Position numbers and translations under genes: made by a program. This document shows positions 10,898 through 22,564 of a stretch of 64,000 nt of DNA, one piece after another (the first letter of the stretch is position 1; every line of letters begins with the position of its first letter). Origin of the DNA: Brachionus manjavacas (lineage: Eukaryota; Rotifera; Eurotatoria; Ploima; Brachionidae); assembly GCA_019054805.1 (NCBI GenBank), contig JAHQIY010000011.1:2051001-2115000 (forward strand). Reading direction: 5' to 3'. Below the pieces are notes generated by a model. It did not search any database. It was not told the DNA's origin and saw nothing but the letters and a program-made list of their open reading frames with translations.

Positions 10898-12224
10898 CTA
10901 CAAAAAAAAATTGCCTCTTACATATTTCAACTTATCCATAAAGCTGCTGTCGCGCTTCTTCAAACTAAATTCGTACGAAAGCATTTTTTTGTAGTACACA
11001 TTCAAGTTATACAATTCATCGGAATACACTGTATCTAGAAAAAATCGAGAAAAGAAATTACAAAAAAAAAATAAAAAATTTTTTTTTTCCAAATTGCAAA
11101 CCTATGCTGGATATGACGGTCGGTATGAACACAGAGAGCTCTTGGTCGGTGAGTTTGAGTTGGCTGAACTTGTGGAGAAACTCAAATATATCACTGGTGA
11201 GGTTGGGACCGTAGGCTTTGTTCATGATGGCCCGCGAGAAGTACACTCCTTCGTCAAGATCCAGAAACAAATAAAACTCGCCGTCAATGAACAATCTGGC
11301 AACACGCAGCGTAATCACCAGAAAAATGCGGTCAATGACCACATGCTCGAACTCCTTGTGGCTGAGGGAGCCGAAACCGGGCAATTTTCTGATGTATTCA
11401 ATGGACGTTTTGATGTTTTTTTGGAGTGCGGGCAAAAAGCGTTCGATGATGCTCTTTTTGCACATGTCACCGAAGTGTTGGTGCGACGGGCCGCCTGCTT
11501 CGGCCAGCTCCACCGCTTTTTCATAGTGCACATGATCGAACTCATAGTTGCACTCCAGAAATATCTGATAGCACTTGTCGCGCAGCACACTCAGCGTCAA
11601 CAGGCCGTTTTCAACACACGACTGATTCATGCTAATTATGTCGACACCGGGAAAATAATTAGAAGTCTTTATGTTCACTGAGTTGAGCAGTGACTGGTGA
11701 AATGTCTTCTTGGGCTTGTGCTCGAAGTTGGCGTTTTGGTCCAGGGCTGGGGGGGTCGAGTCGGGGCTGACCATGTCCGTGCTCGAGTCCGACGCCGAGC
11801 TGGTCTTGTTGTTTTCGCGGATGATTTTGTCGCGTTCGTCGCGCGATATCCTGCCCATGCGCACCGAGTCGAGCGACATGCCGCCTCGGAGGCAAGCCTG
11901 CCAGCGACAGTACTTGCACCGCTTGCGCTGCTTGGGCGTTATTTCGCAATTGTAGCCGTAGTAGCACACGTACTCCTCGCTGCGCTCCACGCTCCGCTTG
12001 AAAAAGCCCTTGCAGCCCTCGCACGACGGCACGCCGTAGTGGATGCCGGTGGCCCGGTCGCCGCACACATTACACTTGCCGAAGTTGTACTTGGGCTCGC
12101 TTTTTTTCAGCTTCTTGTTGTAATTATAGGTCTCGAAGTCGTCGAGCAGGTGCTTGAACGCCTGGTCTGTAAGCACGGCTGGCGCGCTGATCGACTGAGC
12201 AAGCTGACTGTTTGATTCGTGCAT
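10898..12224 (-). CDS. Nuclear hormone receptor, NR1-like, solitary copy
   Basis: Model: complement(join(10898..11034, 11102..12224)), 419 residues from the ATG at 12224. Nuclear receptors are ligand-regulated or constitutive transcription factors acting in the nucleus. The DNA-binding domain (about residues 51-115) has all eight zinc-binding cysteines: C51, C54, C68, C71 ([21 protein letters not shown]), then C87, C93, C103 and C106. The P-box is CEGCKG and the post-DBD stretch is RMGRISRDERDKI. The ligand-binding domain shows the family signature around YIRKLPGFGSLSHKEFEH and RIFLVITLRVARLFIDGEFY. One 67-nt intron (11035-11101, gtttgc...ttctag) splits the LBD in phase 1, with exon 2 encoding DELYNLNVYYKKMLSYEF. 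The DBD is uninterrupted, unlike the arrayed paralogues. Exon 2 contains gtaagagg at about residue 410, a good donor, so a further C-terminal exon with the AF-2 helix may exist. The subfamily is not certain; E75/REV-ERB-like is the closest general type. Confidence 0.88.
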
Positions 12225-13610
12225 GGCAACGCATTTAAACCAAGTGGAGATAAAGTAGAGCAAAAATCTACGGCAAACGAGAAAATGGTTTTTTATTTAG
12301 AGTTTATTTTAAAAAGGCTCATGGGTGGTGAAGTTGAGAAATTGTGGCGCTGCAATGCTAGCGGTGAGTGTCGATGCGTGAATGAAATGCAAGTGTGCTC
12401 ACTGGCTTAGGAGCGATGGCCTTGGACGGTCAAAGTCTACTTGGTTTTTTCTAGGCCACTCTACTAAGCCTAGTTGAACACAAAAAAAATTTTTTTGTTG
12501 ATAAAATATTCCAACTTTGAGCGAGTGATCGCTCTTGTTATTTTTTAAAAAAGTAGTTTTATGAAATTAAGTAAGTAAGAAAAAAAGTAAAACAAAATTT
12601 TTATTCATAGACGTAATTTGTTCAACAGCAAGCATTGCAATATATAGCGTGATATATTATAATTTAAATTATGTTTGCATTTTACTTTTTTCTTTTTTTT
12701 TTTTTTTTCTTTTTTGCTTTTCTAAATTATTATTGCATAATTTGTGCTTTATCGCGTTGCCAATTCACAACATATTCCAATGTTGCTAGAAAATAAAGAG
12801 AAAATCGATAGTCGCTAAAATCTCCCTGTGATGTTTGAATGATGTGTCACGGCTTAAAAAAATTCCGCTTCTTGGTCTAGATCCTAGTAGCTAATCTAGT
12901 GATTTAGATCTAGAAAAAATAGCAACTTGATCAAAAGAATAGATTTTTGTGTGAATATTTTATCTAACTTTTAGTTTTAAACAAAGTCTTCAAGCTCTTA
13001 ATGAAAAATGAGCCTCAATAAATTTATCTTTATGAAATTTTAGAATTAGCTCAATCGTGACGCGCATGTTCCTAATTACATAAACTAAAATGTTATGTAA
13101 TTTGCTCTTTTTTTTCTTATGTAGAAACTTGGATTAATTTTAGATTTGCTCTAATCTTCATCAATTAATCGGTATTCTATTTTAAGACGAAAAATGTCTT
13201 TTAGCAGCAGCCTGCTTTGGTTGTAGATAAATAAGACAAAGTGATGTCACATTTTAATACAAAATCGATAAAGTCTCCTAGAAGGTAATATGCTTGACGT
13301 CAATTGCTAGTCGCCCTAAATAAGCTGAATTTATTTAAATTTTCTTCTCAAAGATATTATTTATGTTTTCTTTGAACCATTTTAGACATTAACAAAAATT
13401 TGAAAAATAAATTTTTTTTTCTGTCTCTCCCAAAAAAAAATCACTAATTATTATTTGATTTTTATTTTATGAATAAGAAAAAAAATTTTTGACACAAACA
13501 TTTTTTTGATCAATTGAAAAAAAAAATTTAATTTTTATCCAAAGTCAAGATTATTCTTTCAAATTAAACTAATAAAAAAATAAAAATTATTTAACTAATA
13601 TTTATTCATA
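12225..13610. other. Upstream of the receptor; no gene seen
   Basis: This is the 5' flank of the minus-strand receptor. It is AT-rich from about 12,480 on. No confident TATA element or 5' exon could be assigned. No transposon landmark is visible until the RT scrap at 13,611. Confidence 0.45.
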
Positions 13611-13775
13611 ATCTTTGTAGATGATCTTTTTAAAAGTTTTGGATGTCCAAGTTGGCCTTACGCTGATGATCTAAAAAAAGTTGGTGTAAGCAGCCATGAA
13701 TCTGCAAACTCTATTTAAAACCAAGACCTTAAATTACTAATTGACTAGACTGAAATGATCTTAAATGGATCTTAA
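13611..13775 (+). pseudogene. LINE RT fragment with YADD motif
   Basis: One frame of 54 codons reads IFVDDLFKSFGCPSWPYADD, then LKKVGVSSHESANSI, NQDLKLLID and TEMILNG, with two internal stops. This is the palm-domain segment of a LINE reverse transcriptase: F-x-x-DLP, then YADDLKL, then the L-Q-x-DL-x-x-L-x-x-W block. The catalytic YADD is intact. Both ends are lost. It differs from the RT pieces at 6470-7180 and in the array, so it is another insertion. Confidence 0.75.
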
Positions 13776-15310
13776 ATGTTTTTCTATGATTTCCAAATTT
13801 AAACTTTTAAAAAAATTGATTATTAAAATAAAAATTTAAAACAATTTATAATTTTGTATTCCTTCATTTTTAATTAAAAATTATTAAAAAAAAATTTGAT
13901 GTGATTTTTGATCTAATTAAATTACAATCATAGTTTGAAAAAAATAATCTAAAATTTCGGAAATGCTTTGTGTCATAGTATTATTCTAACATTAATTTTG
14001 TTCTTTTTTTTTTATTTTAATTTATTTAAATAAAAAAATAGAAAGGAAAAAATATAATTTTCTGCCTTTCAATTAAATCAATGAGCCTTTCAAATGATAC
14101 AACCTTAAAACAATATTTTACCATAGTTGCAAAATTGTTAATCTTAAATATTAATTATTTCATTTTTGAGTGTAAATTGAAATAAAATAATAATAAATAT
14201 CAATTAAGTAATTACAGGAAAAATTATCAAAATTGGAGACAAAATTTCATAAAAAAATAGGATAAGTGAATTATATATAAAAATTGAATTTCGACTTAAA
14301 AAAAATTATCAAATAAATTGAAAAATAACCCAAAAGCCTTTGATTGCATTTCAGGAAATCTAAAGAAAATTATGCGTCGATTTTAGACAGCTCTTTAGAA
14401 GTTCATTTTTCAATCAGTCAATTATTTTTTTATTAAGACAAATTTCATGTCCTTTAATATGATACTGATGGATGAACAGAAGCCTCTAGAACCATGAAAA
14501 AAATCAAAATGAACATTTGAGATAATAAATTGGCTTATTTTTTGTCTTTTTAAAGAAATTGAAATAAAATGAAATTTTTAATCGCAATTTTTATTTTTCA
14601 AAAAAAAATTCGTAATCTTTAGCGACATTTTTGAACTACAAAGGAGGCACTTACAATTTTGGATAGTCATTAATTTAATTTTAAAAAACCGAATTTTCAA
14701 ACAAAAAATGCTAGCAATAAAATAAAATTAACTTTAATTTATCCGTTGTTGTTAAATAAGTCAAAGCCATGTCAAAAATAAAAAATAAACTAAGGTCTTT
14801 TTCAAGACATATAATGATATTATGTTTGGCACCAATGGATTGTTTTTTTTTATGATTGGTATTGAAATTTATTTAAATTTTTTAAATTAAAATAAAGAAT
14901 GTATTATTAATGCAGTTTTTGATCTACTTAAAACATGATAGATTAAATTGAATTTATTATAAGTAAAAAAATCGAAAATTCATTAGCCTGTCGTATGCTT
15001 TAATTCAATTATTAAAATAAGAGGGTACATGTGAATTTTTGTTCATTCTTGAATGTTTCTTTATATTTTAGCTTAGTCAATTTTTGTCAAAAAAAAGAAT
15101 TTTCAATTGACCAAAATATTTAAAAGCGACAATCTCTAGTCATTAAAAAAGAAAAAATTCTAAAAAATTTTTAGAAATTTTGCTAACTCAGCCGTATCTT
15201 AATTAAATAAAAATTTTCGTTTATTTTCACCTCATTTCAAGTTGTTTACTCATTGTAATTAAGATGCAAAAAATGTTAACTTGGTTGAAATTGATTTTTT
15301 ATTGTCATGC
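13776..15310. other. AT-rich flank up to the array
   Basis: At 14,330-14,390 the plus strand reads KAFDCISGNLKKIM, a possible echo of the RT motif SKAFDxI. It is too short to call. Nothing else is recognised. The single-copy sequence ends at ...tattgtcatg just before the first array unit. Confidence 0.4.
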
Positions 15311-16262
15311 TTGAAATTTTTTTAGACTCCAAAGGAATTTTTCTTACCAGAACAGTTTAGATGATTTTTCCCTTTATTCATTATTTATTTATTTATTTGT
15401 TTATATTAGACGATCTAATATTAAAAAAAAATTAAGAAAACATAAAATATAAGTAAAATTAGCTAATTTAAAAACTGAATAATTGAAAAGGATATGACGA
15501 TGATGATGGAAATTTTCATTGTGACCATTTTATTTGGTTTCTGCGAGAATTAATGACAAGTTTTTTTTAAAAAAATCAAAATAATTAAAATAGTTATTTG
15601 ATTTTTTTATCTGATTTTTTAAATGGTTTCATTCAATTTTGATACTCAATGCTTTAAAGAAACAAATTTTTTAATTAAATTTTTTAATTAGAGTACAATT
15701 TTTATTAAAATTAATGAAAATGCTATCTTTTTCTAAAATATTTTTTTCACAATTTATCTAAAAATCTCAAAATTCAATTGATAGCAAATGATTCATGAAA
15801 TTTAAACTATGATTTAATGAATATTGGGAATCAAATCGAACAAAAGTCAAATTAATTAAAGGATTAAAAATATTTGGATATTTAAACTCTAGATTTCTTA
15901 ATAGTGCTGTGATCAAGAAATCAAAATTGAAGTTTTTTTAATTTTAGACATTAATTTTCAATTAGTCAAACTTAATATTTTTGAAATTTGAGTAGATGTA
16001 AAAATTACACTGTTGAATTATTATTTTATTTTAGTTTTGGCATATGTCTAATATGAATGCCCAAAACCTAATATTTCATCATTTTTATTAAAAAAGTACA
16101 TGTGATCATAATTGATTTAAAAACTAAATTTTGATCACTCTGTTAGCTAGAGATATTGAATTTTGAGACCTATCCAACATACAAAAAAATTTAAATTAAT
16201 GTTAAATCTAAAAATTGAAAAGAAAAATTTACATTTAAGTAAATAAAATTTATATAAAACAT

Positions 16263-17154
16263 TTAATTTGTATCGTTTTTTTCTTTTCGAATTGTTCAAT
16301 TTTCAATTTTTTAATGTTTTTTCATCTTTTTTTGAGCTATAAAACTAACAGGCTGAGAAGCTTTTTCATCCGAATCAGTTAAATTTGGGATTAATTTATT
16401 TTTGACTAATAGAAATATCAATTCTTTAGAATGCTATATTTTTTAGTAAAAAATTATAAAAGATCATTTATTTTTAATTTTATTAAATTTCATAATTAAT
16501 TCTAAGCTTTAAAAAAAATTTTGAAAATTTTAAATTTAAATTAGAAATTTTTTTAAATATTGATCAAAAAAGATTAAGACCTTTTTAAAAACCATTAAAT
16601 GAAAATCTTTTTAAAAAGAGTTTTTTGGTATAAGAAAGTAAACATATGTTTTTACACTGGGATTTTTAAATATTCAGATCAAAAACAAACATACAACGAA
16701 TTAACCAGCAAGATGACCGATACTAAATTTTACTATTTAGGTATTGGAAATGAGTGTTTTAGAGTCCATTGAGAACACCGTCAAAAAATATCCAATCCAT
16801 TCGTGAAATGTCAAAAAAGTGTGAAGCAGGTTCTAGATCAAGCATTCTAGAATCAAGTTCCAAGAGAACAGGTTCAAATAACAATGACAACGATAACGTT
16901 CAAGAGTTGAGAAGTAAAAGAAGAAAAAATAATTCGACTTATTTAATTTAATATAATTTTTATTGTTTTTTTTTCATCTTTTATCTTGTATTTTATTTTT
17001 TATGTTTTGTTACATCAAAATAAATATTAGATTATCGGTTTATCTAATGTTTTAATTAAATATCTAGTAAAATTCATCTATTTTATAATTATTAGCTACT
17101 GAAATTCAAAATGCTTAAAAACCATCTAAATCTAATAATCTATGATAGTGTATT
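16263..17154 (+). repeat. Left inverted-repeat arm, unit 1
   Basis: This 892-bp segment is nearly the exact reverse complement of 26698-27597. The match begins at ttaatttgtatcg and ends at ctatgatagtgtatt; beyond both points the arms diverge. Diagnostic differences at the inner end: the left arm has tctaatgttttaatt and ataattattagc, whereas the right arm (reverse complement) has tctagtgttttaatt and ataattttttttattagc. Confidence 0.9.
16769..16951 (+). other. Small basic open frame in the inverted-repeat arm
   Basis: The frame reads REMSKKCEAGSRSSILESS, SKRTGSNNNDNDNVQELRS and KRRKNNSTYLI before a stop; it starts without ATG. An ATG 58 bp upstream (16711) opens MTDTKFYYLGIGNECF in another frame, and VLEMSVLESIENTVKKYPIH occupies the third. 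The three pieces run on from one another, so this may be one decayed or spliced gene with a serine-rich, lysine/arginine-rich tail. The same open frame survives in units 2 and 4. Unit 3 has lost one A near its end, and the unit-1 right-arm copy one A in the middle. I do not recognise it. Confidence 0.3.
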
Positions 17155-19235
17155 TAATTTTAATAGTGCGACATTGCGTCAAATAAATTTTTGAAAAATT
17201 CAACTTTTAATTTATTTAAATAAATCGATCATTTTCCCATGGAAATTTGAACTCCGAGATTTAGAGTTTTTTCGTTTACGATTTTTCTTCAACTTACGTA
17301 GACTGATGATTTATTAACTTTTCTTCGGCTTTTTTAACCCTTAACTCTTTAGATTAATAGAATTCTTAACACCAACATTATTTTTTAAATCAATAAAAGT
17401 ACACGTGAATTATATTAAAAAAAGATATTTTAATATTAAAATACCAAAAATGACAATTTAATTATAGATTTTTTACTTTTTCGCATGCCTTTGAGGCATT
17501 AAAATCAAATAAATAATAAAATAATAAAAATAACTGTGTTCAGATAGAATATCTGATAGAATTCATGCCCATGAAGATCAAATGTTTTTTAATAAGAAAT
17601 CAATAAGTTAACTACCTTAAAGATCTTATTTTTTGCGCTAAAATTAAATTAGCATCAAAAAATTTATCTGATTTTGTTCTGTTTCTTTTTTCAAATAAAA
17701 AATTTAAAAATTTTTCCAAAATAAATAATTTCTTTTTTCTGAAATGTTAGGTGTTTTGTTTGGGAATCAAAATTAACATAAATTTTTATTTTAAAATATA
17801 TTTTTTAAGGCAACAATTATTTCTAGTTAAAAACATTTTATGCAATTTTTAAATAAAAAATTGATTAGTAAGATATTTTTTAAATGCTTGAAGTATTGCT
17901 ATTTTTGTTGATAATTTTTTTAGGAACAAAAGCTATTGAAAATTTAAAAATTGTAGTAAAGTTTTTTAAAAAAAGAAAGTAATTTTATAATTTTTTAAAG
18001 GCTTCAGAATAAATATATTTGAAGAGTATATGGCTGCCAAAATATATAATCAGATTTTTCTGATTTTTGTTTATAAAAGAAGCCAATTTTTAATTTTTCT
18101 TTCCAATATTGTTAATTTTTGGCCGTTAGCATTTAGGAACGATTTTTCCAAAATTCACGGATTGAAAAATTTAAAATTGCCATCCATTTTTTCTTCATAA
18201 TTTAAAATTACAGACCCTTACCGACTAATATTTACGTAAGATTACGTAAGCTGACCGAAACTTAATGTGAAAAGAACCACTGCTTTATTTGGCTATTAGA
18301 AACCTTTTACACGACATCATACAATCAATTTTAGTATCCTTTTTCGATATAGAAGAAGAAATTTTAGGCATTATGAAATTTCAATCAAATTTATCAATAA
18401 TCAAGAAAAAAACTTTATTTTATTTTAAGATAAAATCATTAAGAATTATTAAGATTTTTTTATATTTATCAAGAAAAAAATCGATTTATTTGACAAATCA
18501 ATTAGAATCACATCCAGATTTTGAACAAAGTGATCTATTTTTTTTTTAAATAAATTTTTAATTTTTAACTTTAAGAATTTTTTCACTGAATTCAATTTTC
18601 TGAAGTTTAAATTTAACTTCAATGATCTAAATTCAAAAACTAAAATATACTCTTCATATTTTTGATAATTCAACAAAACCTTGATTATAGACTAATTTAG
18701 ACTATTTTCATGCCTCGATAATTTTTATTAAGATTTCTTGAATTTTTTAAATTCCCTTTTTTTTATTTCAATTTAATTTTGCTCGACAATATTAAAAATA
18801 TTTGCTCAATTGTAGAGATATATATTTTATTTTAAATTTGTAAAATTTATTTTTTACATATAGTTTCTGCAAAAAAATGAAAATTAAAAAAAAAGAAAAT
18901 TTTCTACATTAAAAAATTTATTTATCAACTTGGTAAATAATATAATCAAAGCTGAGTACACAAATTTTACAAATCTTAAAAATTGTCCAATTTTTGCATT
19001 TTTAAAAAAAAAAGAATCAAAAAATTGAACAAATGATTATGATAAATTGATTTTTTTTTCAATCCTTTGAGATTTTTGGTAAAAAATTTCAAATAATCGA
19101 AATTTATAAAATTTTTCAGCGTTTTAAATAAAGTACACTTCATACTGATCTTATTCCAGATCAAGTGCAACAATTGCGTGATTAATGATAAGTACAATGT
19201 GGCATATGAAATAGAAGAAAGAAATTAAGGAAAAA
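17155..19235. other. AT-rich stretch, no gene supported (unit 1)
   Basis: Frames here (for example 18289-18549) are dominated by K, I, F, L and N and start at TTG, so I do not call them genes. Near 18410 units 2 and 3 carry an extra aatcaagaaaaa repeat relative to unit 1. Confidence 0.5.
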
Positions 19236-19385
19236 AGATTAAATAACTCTTTTACTCAAGATCTAAAACATATTTTAAGAATATTTTCAAGAACTGGTTA
19301 TCAAGTATGGGACAGAAGAAACAAAATAAAACCCGAAAAGGTAGAAAAAATAATGTTTCTATATGAAAATTATGAAAAAATCTAA
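19236..19385 (+). pseudogene. hAT transposase C-terminal fragment, unit 1
   Basis: Fifty codons including a stop read RIFSRTGYQVWDRRNKI, then KPEKVEKIMFLYENYEKI. This matches the C-terminal dimerisation block of hAT-superfamily transposases (RxFSxAGxxxxxRRNxLxPExVExLxFLxxN). The catalytic DDE region and the N-terminal BED finger are not recognisable upstream. It is a dead fragment carried along with the unit. Confidence 0.78.
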
Positions 19386-21198
19386 AAATATTATTTTTAA
19401 ATTTAATAATTTTACTTAAATTAAACATATTAACAATTGATACATTTGATTGATTTTCTATTGTAATTATGCTGATGGTCAGACTTGATAAATTTTGGCT
19501 GAAGCAAATTTTAACTGATTCATCTTGCAGGACAAGTTTTAAACCTAAAGAAAAAAAATTTTTTTGATGCTCTAAATTAAGACAAAAAATTTTACTAATT
19601 ATTTTTGTTTGGATCTGTTATTACCTTCTCTACATTTTGGCAAAGTCATTTAGTCTACTTTTTGTGATTTCTCACATTTTCTTCTCACATTCAGAAGAAA
19701 TTTTTTAAATTAAAATTTTATTTTGATTGATTTTGTTTCAAAAAGTGTATTTATACTTTAAAAATATTAAATCAGTTTATCAAAAATGGTAAAGTTTAAT
19801 TTTTTAAAGAATTATATACAAATAAACTTTTAACGAAGTTAAATTTAATAATAATTATTAAAATTATTCAATTAGTTAAAATTAAGTGAAGAGTAAAAGT
19901 ATTGTACACTCAAAAGAGTGTGACCCAAGAATTTTTTTTCAGATTTATAATTTGAATAATTTTTTGAAATAAGAGCAAATTTTATTCCCTTTAAAACACT
20001 TAAGTTTTAATTAAATTTAGTTTTTTTTTTAAGTGTTAATTTCCAACAAACAAAAATCTCAAAAATTTAAAAGTTTAAAAGCTGAAGTATATTTTTTTTT
20101 GATTTTAAATTTTGAAAACCCTTAAAAAAATAGTTTAATTTTATTTAGATCATTTGATATTACATAATTTTATCATATTAACGATTGCAGCTGTTGGATA
20201 TGAAATGACAAAGCCACATTTTATTAATTTATTTTGTACTTAAAAATTATTCTATTCTGATTTGATTTCTGTCATAATAGAACATAATCTAGACAAAGAA
20301 AGCGCTCTTTATTTTCAAAAATAGGGAAAGAAAAATAAAATGATTTCGGTTCGAATTGAGAAAAATCAAATTTGAACAAAAGCTCTTAAAAACAATTATT
20401 TTTATTTAAGTTAAAAACTAGTAGAACAAAAAAATCAAAATCACGCCACTAAATTTTTGTTGATCACTTTTTCAAATAATGTAGTATAAAATGAGTCAGC
20501 AGAATTTTAAAATCTATTGTCTAGCTGAAAATGGTTGTGTTCTATGCTTAAGAATAAGAACGCTAAGTTTTCGAAGTATTTAGAGCAAAGATTGGCAAAA
20601 TTTTAGATTTAGAACTTTATTTGCTTGAAGAAATAGACTGGCAATAATGAATTTTATCAATTGTTCAAAAAATAAAATAACTGAAAAAAAAAGAGATTGA
20701 TTGAGATAGACTCCGAAATAATTTGTGATTAGGGATCCCGCCTTGTCGGAACCATTACTAAGCATTTTCTTAAATTATGATACACACTCAGCATGACTCG
20801 ACAAATAAATCGAGCAATGGTTGCTTTTGTTACATAATTATTTAATGAATATATTATGTGAAATTTTAAAAGAAATAGGAAATTTTTTTGGAAGCCACGC
20901 ACTTCAAAATTAAAAACTTGGTATAATTTTCTGATGAAATAAGAAAAAAATCAATATTTCTGGAAAAATCCTGATCCTTAATGTTATGAAATAAGTTTCA
21001 CGTGACAAAAAAATTCGTCCGATTAAAAACAAAATTTTTAGTTTTTAACTTGGCTTGGTTGTTTTTCTTAATTTTCTCATTTTTTTGGTAAAATAAATTA
21101 TTAAAATTTTTTCTCAGACACTAATTCAAAAGAAAAAAAGGGTTGATATTTAATTTTTATCTGAGCAATTTAGCTTTTTTTTAGATTTTTTTTCCCTC
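19386..21198. other. 5' flank of the unit-1 receptor, no gene
   Basis: AT-rich. At 20,490-20,765 there are weak coding-like traces on both strands (FKIYCLAENGCVLCL on plus; GSDKAGSLITNYFGVYLNQ on minus) that I could not assign. Just before the receptor ATG the sequence gctttttttttag (AG at 21183-21184) looks like a 3' splice site, implying a 5' UTR intron or a leader-acceptor site. Confidence 0.4.
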
Positions 21199-22564
21199 AT
21201 GAAAATGATTGAAGGTGTGACCAATTTTTCGCCAGATTTGGACTCGGACAAAAAAACTAAGCCATTGTTCAACTTTGGCAAGTGCAGAGTGTGCAAGGAC
21301 AAGGCGACTGGCATTCATTATGGCGTGGCAAGCTGCGAGGGCTGCAAAGTAACAAAGAAAAGAAATTCTTTTCAATTTTAAATTTAATTAGTCTGCTTAA
21401 TTAGGGTTTTTTTAAACGAAGTGTGGAAAAAAATGAGAAATATGTTTGCTACTTTGGCTACAAATGTGAAATTACGCCCAAGCAGAGAAAAAAGTGCAAA
21501 TTTTGTAGGTGGAAGGCGTGTTTGGCTGCGGGCATGTCTTTTGAGGGTATCAAGATGGGCCGCATTCCCAAGATCGAAAAAGAAAAGGCCAAATTTTGCA
21601 TGGACAGTCTCTCTGATGGTAAATTTTGCTCATTTCCGTGGTGCTTATTAATTAATTGGAAAAAAAGAGGAACAAGACCAAAAAATTGAGATTGACATTG
21701 ATGTGCCAACATCGAGCAGTCCCTCTTCGAACAGTCTCAGTCCCGTTCCATACAACGGTGATTTGGTTCCAGTAGAAAAAACATATCCGGATTTAGTGTA
21801 CTTTGACCAGCCGTCGGTTAAGGTTATTAACAGAGACGGATTTTTGGTCTCATTCGAAATCGACAAAATCCTAGAGCCTAATCTGGAAAGAAGTCACTTG
21901 GTATTTTCAATATTGAGGGATAGATGCTACCAGTTGTTTGTTCAGTTCACGGAAAAATACGAGAAGCAGTACGACAAAGCTTTGAGAGTGCTAAGAAAAC
22001 TAGAGGCCAGTTTGGTAAACGAAAATTTGTCCAAGGCTGAACTATGGGAAAATTTCGTCAAAGAAACGTGCTACCACACCAAAACATCTTTCATGTACGT
22101 CAAACAACTGCCTGGCTTTGAGACCATAAACCCCAATGACTTGATAACAATTTTGGACACGAACATTTTTTTTCTTTACGGCCTTAGGGTTCAGAAACTG
22201 TTCATCAATGGCGAGCACTACATCATTCATGATAACAAGGTGCAATTCAATCGAAACAACATGTACAAGTGTTTTGGCATAGACTTGACCAACCGAATCA
22301 TGTACTACCATGCCAGGCTGAATTCTCTCCATTTGTCCAGTCAAGAAATTTCCCTGCTAATACCTTACATGCTCAGTTCCACAAGTAAATTTTCAATGCT
22401 AGGTAAATGTTAGCTCAATTATGTTTTTAGAGTCAGATTTTGTAGATCCGGACTCGATTAGAACTGTAAATGAGTATTACAAGCATGCGTTGGCTCAAGA
22501 GTTCCTGGTAAGCAAAAGATCGCCGACATTTATTAATCAACTTGCACAAGTATATTTAGAATAA
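21199..22564 (+). CDS. Nuclear hormone receptor, arrayed copy 1 (intact)
   Basis: Model: join(21199..21348, 21405..21618, 21668..22384, 22431..22564), 1215 nt, 404 residues. Introns are 56, 49 and 46 nt, all GT-AG. Exon 1 carries zinc finger I (C29, C32, C46, C49; [20 protein letters not shown]) and ends exactly after CEGCK. Exon 2 starts [15 protein letters not shown] and carries finger II (C65, C71, C81, C84), then [20 protein letters not shown]. The intron between CEGCK and GFFKR is a position used in many nuclear receptors. Exon 3 is the LBD, with [40 protein letters not shown] and [14 protein letters not shown]. Exon 4 ([20 protein letters not shown]...) matches the last exon of the solitary receptor at 10898-11034. 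The P-box CEGCKG is identical to that paralogue. The C-terminus (LAQVYLE) is short for a helix-12/AF-2, so an unseen extra exon or loss of AF-2 is possible. A pyrimidine tract plus AG sits 15 bp before the ATG. Confidence 0.88.

Noticed and set aside
11094-12215. Long plus-strand frames opposite the solitary receptor
   Set aside because: They are antisense shadows of the GC-rich receptor exon; the minus strand has the complete zinc-finger and LBD signatures.
14330-14390. Echo of RT motif (KAFDCISGNLKKIM)
   Set aside because: Single short motif with no supporting RT sequence on either side.
18289-18549. 86-codon frame MAIRNLLHDIIQSILVSF..., also in unit 2 with an insertion
   Set aside because: Starts at TTG, consists largely of K/I/F/L/N from A/T runs, and changes length between units through tract insertions. 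No domain recognised.
20340-20355. tRNA-like B box (ggttcgaattg)
   Set aside because: No A box at the right spacing upstream and no cloverleaf can be drawn around it.
20490-20765. Possible piggyBac transposase traces (FKIYCLAENGCVLCL on plus; GSDKAGSLITNYFGVYLNQ on minus)
   Set aside because: The two pieces are on opposite strands, adjacent and too short. No catalytic aspartates or TTAA termini could be found.
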